Below are positions 58,255 to 64,000 of a stretch of DNA of 64,000 nt, piece by piece; within the stretch, counting starts at the first letter, position 1, and every line of letters starts with the position of its first letter. The notes beneath the pieces were generated by a model. It ran no database searches, had not been told where the DNA came from, and was given only the letters and a program-made list of their open reading frames with translations. The DNA is taken from assembly GCA_016719855.1 (NCBI GenBank), contig JADJYH010000015.1:77608-141607 (forward strand), in the 5' to 3' direction. This DNA comes from Saprospiraceae bacterium (GTDB taxonomy: Bacteria; Bacteroidota; Bacteroidia; Chitinophagales; Saprospiraceae). Position numbers and translations under genes: made by a program.

Positions 58255-61200
58255 ATGAAGCAATCTATTTTACTCACCATTTTTTTCATCCTGTTGAGCC
58301 TGCAAATTTCGCAAGCTCAAAAGGGCTGCTGTTACAGCTTGGATTTTTATCCAGCTACATTTGGTCCGCTTACCTTTAACCAAACCAACGATCCTGATGG
58401 CAGTAGTGATAATGTAAGTTGCTCTTGCCTTGGAAGCGAAGGGGGAAGTACTTGGTTTTCATTTTCAGCAGTTACTACCGGACTCTTTGAAATATTGATA
58501 GTACCCAAGTTTCCTGGGGATGATTTTAGTTATGCACTTTGGGAAGGAGCTTGCCCTTGTCAGATAGGCACTCCTTCATCGCCCATGGTGGCAATATCTT
58601 GCAACAATGAAGTTGGCCCTGGCCCGACAGGTATTGCCACCAACCCAATGTCAAGCTTTGGGGTACCTGGTTCCGCTGAATTTTCAGCATCATCAGTCTG
58701 GTTAACGCCTGGGAAGAATTATTTTTTGTTGGTCTCAAATGTCGATAACTCTGGCGAAGGCTTTACGATCACAAAAGGTGGCTCAGCGGTCATTGGTCCG
58801 CAAATAATGGCACCAAATCCAGGCGAACTTACAGGGCCAGCCCAAGTTTGCAGTGGAGGCGATGCCGTGTTCACGCTGGATCAGGAAATACCAGGTGTTA
58901 ATAACTATATATGGGTGATAAGGCAAGGATTTAATCAAGTCAATATCACCCTAAATGGTCCATCAACTACTCAGTCCTTGAATTTTCCTTATCCTGTTGG
59001 TACCTACACCGTTTGTGCAAGTGGCTCAAACTTTTTTCTAAGCTGTTTTCCCTGGGCCGAAAAATGTACTACCATAGAAGTAGTAGAGTACCCAATACCA
59101 GCCGGCTACGAGACCGGCTATGTCTGCACAAATGATACGTACGTGGCGGGCAATGGCGAGGAGTTCTACTATGGCGGCGTATTCAACTTGCTGTACCATA
59201 CATGGCAGGGTTGTGATAGCATAGTTGTGTTGACGCTGACGCAAAAAATCTCCGATTTCAAAGTTACCGTCAAAGAAGTGTGTGCTGGTGAATGTGTGGA
59301 ATGGGGAGGCGAAACCGTCTGCGAGACCGGCACCTACGACGAAGTACTTCAAAACCAATTTGGTTGCGACAGTACCAACCAACTACTGTTGATTTCAGTA
59401 CCCATTGAAACTCAAATTAATGGGGCGGATACCATTGACTGTGTCACCACCAGCGTTACACTAACAAGTGTAGGGTCTATTTACGCTGCCAACCCGGTGT
59501 ACATTTGGAAAAAGGGTAATACCGTCGTCGGCAATGGCACTACCTTGAACGTCACCACTGGAGGTACTTACACATTGCAAATCAATAGCATTGTGGCAGG
59601 CAAGACCTGCACGGATATTGCAACAGTACTCATTGTCCAGAATACCACGCAGCCTCAGGGCGTAGTCGCAACAGGCGGAAACGTTACTTGCACCTCGCCG
59701 CAAGTAACCCTACTTGGCAATTCCACAACACAGGGGGTTTCTTACCATTGGAATGGCCCGAACGGTTTTACTTCCAACCAACAAAATCCCACGGTCAGCG
59801 CACAAGGCAACTACGTCCTGACCGTGACCGGAACGAACGGCTGCACAAAATCGGCCACGGCAGTGGTGTCAGAAAACAAAGTGCCGCCCACCGCCACTGC
59901 AACCACAAATGGCACTATTAATTGTAACGCTTCATCGGTGCTGTTGAGCGGAGCTGGTTCGTCCACGGGCAGCCAGTTCACCTACTTGTGGACAACGGCG
60001 AATGGAAACATTTTGTCTAATGAAACTACCTTGACGCCAACCGTTAACCAGGCTGGCCTGTATGTTTTGACGGTCACCAATACCACCAACGGCTGTACGA
60101 AGACGGCCTCAACTGCGGTCATCCAACTTCCACCCGTCACTTCGCAGATTACCGGCACCACCAACGTGGCGTGTTTTGGTGAAACAAGCGGTTCGGCCTC
60201 CATAGCCGCCGCAGGCGGAAATGGCAACTTCACGTATGCATGGTCGAATGGCCAAACGGGTGCCATGACTACCAACTTGCTCGCTGGCAACTACACAGTC
60301 GTGGTGACGGATGGCAACGGCTGTACTTCTTCGCAATCGGTGGTCATTGCGCAGCCACCGAGTTTGGTGGTCAATGCATCTGCTACGCCACAAACCATTT
60401 TTAACGTAAACAATGGTACAGCTACGGCCAATCCAACTGGTGGGGTTGGATCATTTACATACCTGTGGAGCAACGGCGGAACCACACAGACCATCACTGA
60501 CCTTGCCCCTGACAACTATACTGTGGTGGTGACCGATGGAAACGGATGCACTGCCTCGCAAACGGTTACTGTTTCTGCCAACAACTGCATTGTGAAGGCC
60601 AATATTGACCAAACAAACGTAAGCTGTCCAGGTGCCGCCGACGGCTCGGCGACCATCAACTTGGAAAATGCTAACCCGCCATTTACCTTTTTATGGTCAA
60701 ATGGTGCAGCTACCCAGACCGTCACCGGCCTTGCCGGAGGCACCTACGATGTTTCCGCCACGGATGCCAACGGCTGCGAAGTGGTTTCAACCGTCATCAT
60801 CGAAGAGCCGCTACAGTTCAATGCCAATGCAACCGCTACCGACCAGACAGCTTACAACGCCAATGATGGTACGGCCAGCGCCACCCCGACAGACGGTACA
60901 GCACCCTACAGTTTCCTTTGGGAAAATGGGGAAACTACCGAAACCATCGGCGGCCTGGCCCCAGGCGATTATTCCGTCGTAGTCACAGATGCGAACGGCT
61001 GCGAATCGGAACAAACAGTGACTGTCAATCCGTTTAATTGCGGTTTGTCTGCGAACATCATTGTGAGTAACATCAGTTGCAGCGGTGCAAGCAACGGTCA
61101 GGCCACCATCTCATTGGTAGGCGGGACGGCCCCTTTCACCTACAACTGGTCAAATGGTGAAACCACAGCCACTATTACCGATCTCCCGGCAGGTACTTAT

Positions 61201-62937
61201 ATCGCCACCGCCACCGATGAATCTGGCTGCCCTGCCATTGCAGAGGTGACTTTGGTTGAACCAAATCCGCTCGGATTGGACATCGTCGAAGAAGTCGAAG
61301 CGGAATGCAATGCCGCCGACGGCAGCTTGACCATTTCGGGCACGGACGGAACCCCAGGCTACTCCTACCTGTGGCAATCGGGCGAAACCACGCCGACCAT
61401 CACTGGCCTGACAGCGGGCACCTACACGGTAGCCATCACGGATGCCAACAATTGCATTGACAACTTCGATATTCAGCTTGGCACGAATGACAATGTGCCG
61501 CCAGTGGTTGCTGCCCAAAACATTACGGTGATACTCGATGCAAATGGCCAAGCCACTGCTGCGCCCGGCGATGTGGACAACGGCAGCACGGATGACTGCG
61601 ACATTGCTTCCATAAATCTTGACCAAACCAATTTTAATTGTGATGATTTGGGCGACAACACGGTAACGCTTTCGGTAACAGATATTGGGAACAACACGGC
61701 CACGGCCACGGCCACTGTCACCGTGGTTGACAATTCAGCGCCAGTGCTTGTACTTCAGAATGTCACACTGAACATCGGAACAAATGGCACGGCAACCCTC
61801 ACGCCGCAATTGGTGGACAACGGAAGCTCGGACAACTGCGGAATCGTGGAATGGACGTTTAGCCAGGCCAGTTTCGGCTGCAACGACGCTGGACCACAAA
61901 CGGTAGAAGTAACCGCAACCGATGCCAGTGGCAATTCAACAACAAGCACGGTGATGGTGATGGTAACGGAAAACACGCCGCCGGCCATCAATTGCCCTGG
62001 CAACATGGTTTTGCCCTATTGCGACCCTGTCGCCGATTTCAACGTGACAGCCACCGACAACTGTGCAGGAGCCGTCACGCTCACACAAACAAGTGGCACG
62101 CCCAGCGGCTCCACCTATCCCACCGGCAATACGACCGTAGCTTTCACGGCTACCGACGTCAGTGGCAACACAGCGAATTGCAGCTTTGTCATCAACGTGC
62201 CGCCAACCATGACGGTTGGCACCAGCACCGTGGACGTAACCTGCAACGGCGAAAACGATGGCAGTGCCACGGCAACGCCAACTGGTGGCTCGCAGCCTTA
62301 CGCTTACCAATGGAGCAGTGGCGATGATACGCAAAGTGCCAATGGTTTGGAAGCGGGCCAATACACGGTCAGCGTAACGGATGCCGGCGGCTGTACCGTG
62401 GTGCAGGATGCGACCGTGGACGAACCGAGCGACCTAACCACCTTGCTGGTGGACATCATCAATGCCACCAACAACGGGCTGAATGGCTCCGTAGATGTGT
62501 CCGTAAACGGTGGCACACCGTCATATACCTACCTGTGGAAGAACGCCGCTGGCCAAACCATTGGCAACACACAAGATATCGCAGGGCTAGGAGCAGGCAC
62601 CTACTCGCTTTTGGTCACAGACGCCAACGGTTGCCAGTCTCAGAGCGCCTATACCATACAGAACGTCAATGCTGTTGATGAAACCGATACCGAAGGCCGG
62701 ATACTGCTCTACCCTAATCCGACTTCAGGTTGGGTAACGCTGGAATTGACAGGGCCGACCAATTTGGGCACGGTGGAAATATCCGCATTCGATGTGACGG
62801 GTAGATTGGTGCTTGCCCAGCAGGGTCATGGCAACCAACTAAAAATGAACTTTACGGACAAGCCTTCCGCAGTTTATTTTATTAAAGTGGTTGTAGGAAA
62901 TGATTCTTTCATTAAACGATTGGTGGTGAACAAATAG
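58255..62937 (+). CDS. SprB-repeat adhesin with type-A T9SS sorting domain
   Basis: 1,560 residues, intact. Signal peptide ending SQAQ, then a jelly-roll-like N-terminal domain (GSTWFSFSAVTTGLFEILIV) and Ig-like segments. Three Ig-like repeats follow of the same kind as in the 22-29 kb adhesin (TINCNASSVLLSGAGSSTGS), then eight SprB units (GSASIAAAGGNGNFTYAWSN, GTYDVSATDANGCE and relatives). Two cadherin/HYR-like modules are included (PGNMVLPYCDPVADFNV; FTATDVSGNTANCSFVI). It ends in the T9SS type A domain (LLYPNPTSGWVTLELTG to FIKRLVVNK). Predicted surface adhesin or gliding-motility protein secreted by T9SS. Confidence 0.9.
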   Translation: MKQSILLTIFFILLSLQISQAQKGCCYSLDFYPATFGPLTFNQTNDPDGSSDNVSCSCLGSEGGSTWFSFSAVTTGLFEILIVPKFPGDDFSYALWEGACPCQIGTPSSPMVAISCNNEVGPGPTGIATNPMSSFGVPGSAEFSASSVWLTPGKNYFLLVSNVDNSGEGFTITKGGSAVIGPQIMAPNPGELTGPAQVCSGGDAVFTLDQEIPGVNNYIWVIRQGFNQVNITLNGPSTTQSLNFPYPVGTYTVCASGSNFFLSCFPWAEKCTTIEVVEYPIPAGYETGYVCTNDTYVAGNGEEFYYGGVFNLLYHTWQGCDSIVVLTLTQKISDFKVTVKEVCAGECVEWGGETVCETGTYDEVLQNQFGCDSTNQLLLISVPIETQINGADTIDCVTTSVTLTSVGSIYAANPVYIWKKGNTVVGNGTTLNVTTGGTYTLQINSIVAGKTCTDIATVLIVQNTTQPQGVVATGGNVTCTSPQVTLLGNSTTQGVSYHWNGPNGFTSNQQNPTVSAQGNYVLTVTGTNGCTKSATAVVSENKVPPTATATTNGTINCNASSVLLSGAGSSTGSQFTYLWTTANGNILSNETTLTPTVNQAGLYVLTVTNTTNGCTKTASTAVIQLPPVTSQITGTTNVACFGETSGSASIAAAGGNGNFTYAWSNGQTGAMTTNLLAGNYTVVVTDGNGCTSSQSVVIAQPPSLVVNASATPQTIFNVNNGTATANPTGGVGSFTYLWSNGGTTQTITDLAPDNYTVVVTDGNGCTASQTVTVSANNCIVKANIDQTNVSCPGAADGSATINLENANPPFTFLWSNGAATQTVTGLAGGTYDVSATDANGCEVVSTVIIEEPLQFNANATATDQTAYNANDGTASATPTDGTAPYSFLWENGETTETIGGLAPGDYSVVVTDANGCESEQTVTVNPFNCGLSANIIVSNISCSGASNGQATISLVGGTAPFTYNWSNGETTATITDLPAGTYIATATDESGCPAIAEVTLVEPNPLGLDIVEEVEAECNAADGSLTISGTDGTPGYSYLWQSGETTPTITGLTAGTYTVAITDANNCIDNFDIQLGTNDNVPPVVAAQNITVILDANGQATAAPGDVDNGSTDDCDIASINLDQTNFNCDDLGDNTVTLSVTDIGNNTATATATVTVVDNSAPVLVLQNVTLNIGTNGTATLTPQLVDNGSSDNCGIVEWTFSQASFGCNDAGPQTVEVTATDASGNSTTSTVMVMVTENTPPAINCPGNMVLPYCDPVADFNVTATDNCAGAVTLTQTSGTPSGSTYPTGNTTVAFTATDVSGNTANCSFVINVPPTMTVGTSTVDVTCNGENDGSATATPTGGSQPYAYQWSSGDDTQSANGLEAGQYTVSVTDAGGCTVVQDATVDEPSDLTTLLVDIINATNNGLNGSVDVSVNGGTPSYTYLWKNAAGQTIGNTQDIAGLGAGTYSLLVTDANGCQSQSAYTIQNVNAVDETDTEGRILLYPNPTSGWVTLELTGPTNLGTVEISAFDVTGRLVLAQQGHGNQLKMNFTDKPSAVYFIKVVVGNDSFIKRLVVNK

Positions 62938-63011
62938 CCATCCTGCTGAGTAGGTAAGGTTGGGCGTCTTAGTTCTACTTTGTTACTTTAGAATACTGAA
63001 TATATCACTTT

Positions 63012-63110
63012 GAAAAGTAGGGGGTTTGGGGCGGAACGCTTCAAAAACTCCCCTCCCCGACGAGCCGCCGGAGAGCCTGTCCCGCTATTCGGGACGGCGA
63101 GGAGGGGAAA
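63012..63110. repeat. GC-rich dispersed repeat, copy B
   Basis: Starts TGAAAAGTAGGGGGTTTGGG; inverted relative to 56041-56130. It contains its own hairpin CCTGTCCCGCTATTCGGGACGG near 63078-63100. Confidence 0.75.
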
Positions 63111-63220
63111 TGGCAGTTTTGATGATGTTTATGCAATACATCGCTACACTTGAATCGAACTTTTTTCAAAGTGACAAAGTAGAATTAGGTTGCCGATGCC
63201 GCAAGTATATTTCAAAAAAA

Positions 63221-63278
63221 GCAGGAGCTCATTCAAGTCAAGCTGGCACTAGACTTGAATGAGCTGCTGCTTTTTTAT
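63221..63278. terminator. Strong terminator
   Basis: 20-bp near-perfect stem (AGCAGGAGCTCATTCAAGTC with GACTTGAATGAGCTGCTGCT), 12-nt loop, and six T. An A-run on the other side makes it potentially bidirectional. Confidence 0.85.
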
Positions 63279-63380
63279 TGTTCTGACCTATCTGGCATAG
63301 CGGGTTGGGAGCCTGGTGGTGCGCCACAAGTGTCGCTCCGCTAAACTCTTGCTTGAACTTGTGCCTTATTTAAAGTTACT

Positions 63381-63919
63381 ATGCGGCTGCTTCATTCGGC
63401 AGGTGGAACACTTGTGCCAACGGATGCCCTACTGATGACCAACGAAACTGGCGATATTCAATCGCTTGACAACACATTTTCTCGCATAATCTTTCAAGAT
63501 GAACAGCCCACGGCCTGCCTACGAGCCTTGCAGCACCCTGCTCCCCAAACTTTACAAGCCTACCAGGACTTGGCTAATGAAACCTGCCAGACCCAATGGT
63601 ATTGCGCCACCTGCTGCCTGGAAGACAAGTTGACGGAGATATTGGCCACCGTCAAGCCCAATAATGAATATTGTCTCATGGCTGTTGGAGCCGATGCGCT
63701 GGCAAAGCCCGTGCCTGTCAACCCCACCCTTGCTGTTGCTATTTTGCCCAACTACTGCTTGATGGAAGGGGCCTCGTTATGGGCTACAAACCCAGTGACT
63801 TATCGGATTGCATTTGTGGTGAAAACGTGACCGTCAAGGTGATGAACAACTTGACCGGAGCGAAGGGCAGTGCTGTCTTTTGGCGCAGCCTTGCGCTAGT
63901 GATGAATAACCTTTACTGA
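63381..63919 (+). CDS. Unrecognised protein, probably frameshifted
   Basis: Two frames may be one gene. The first (63381-63830) reads MRLLHSAGGTLVPTDALLMT, LRALQHPAPQTLQAYQDLAN, a cluster of cysteines (WYCATCCLEDK) and LAVAILPNYCLMEGASLWAT. The second continues with YKPSDLSDCICGENVTVKVM to VMNNLY (ends 63919). No signal peptide, helix pattern or known motif. It lies at the window's edge; a chance ORF is not excluded. Confidence 0.3.
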
Positions 63920-64000
63920 GGGTTGCTTTCTCGGCTCATGTGGGTTTTAAACTGAAAGCCAAGAGTTTTGGGCGGTGCAGCCGCTCAAAACTCTTTCTCA

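Overview
The window is chromosomal DNA of a Bacteroidota bacterium, most likely of the Saprospiria (Haliscomenobacter/Lewinella-like) type. Evidence: a SusC/SusD pair, type IX secretion (PorQ plus several proteins with type A or type B sorting tails), an alternative complex III cytochrome (ActA), SprB-repeat adhesins, GTP-type PEP carboxykinase, and promoters with the TAnnTTTG box. No rRNA, tRNA, CRISPR array or phage was seen.

Layout. 0-5 kb: ActA (minus), a TMEM220-like protein, LptB, a short BatD-like protein, a small membrane protein and a Uma2 nuclease. 5-20.5 kb: a nutrient-uptake locus of two FG-GAP/ASPIC surface lipoproteins, SusD and SusC (all minus), with a divergent LacI regulator and one type-B secreted protein convergent to SusD. 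20.5-30.2 kb: a truncated retropepsin-like protease and a roughly 2,300-residue adhesin with fifteen Ig-like repeats, then a complete insertion sequence sitting exactly on the adhesin stop codon. 30.8-37 kb: a T9SS protein, then on the minus strand a beta-barrel protein, an ECF sigma factor, an anti-sigma-like protein that appears to continue into an outer-membrane barrel, and a class V aminotransferase. This stretch is dense with frameshifts. 36.8-48 kb: housekeeping genes (YqgE, FabD, GalE, OmpA lipoprotein, CysQ, enoyl-CoA hydratase, methyltransferase, PorQ, MORN-like lipoprotein, PEPCK). Their 3' ends carry unusual inverted arrays of 7-8 nt repeats, and one MITE-like element lies among them. 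48-58 kb: an AT-rich PD40 lipoprotein, an LTA-synthase-like sulfatase, a TonB receptor with a tiny upstream peptide gene, an IS5 remnant, and LuxR, FAD-oxidoreductase and AraC genes. 58-64 kb: a 1,560-residue SprB-repeat adhesin, repeats and a poorly defined terminal ORF.

Functionally the genes fit a surface-living polymer degrader. SusCD and the FG-GAP lipoproteins would capture substrate under LacI control, T9SS would export the adhesins, and the sigma/anti-sigma-barrel pair would sense the envelope.

At least twenty-five single-base frameshifts interrupt otherwise intact genes, including essential-type ones, mostly in short homopolymers. I read most of these as consensus errors rather than pseudogenes and give whole-gene coordinates across them. 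The most interesting unexplained signals are the heptamer hairpin arrays at gene ends, the in-frame repeat insertions inside the FG-GAP genes, the MITE-like element with a 5-bp duplication, and the trans-envelope anti-sigma/barrel architecture.
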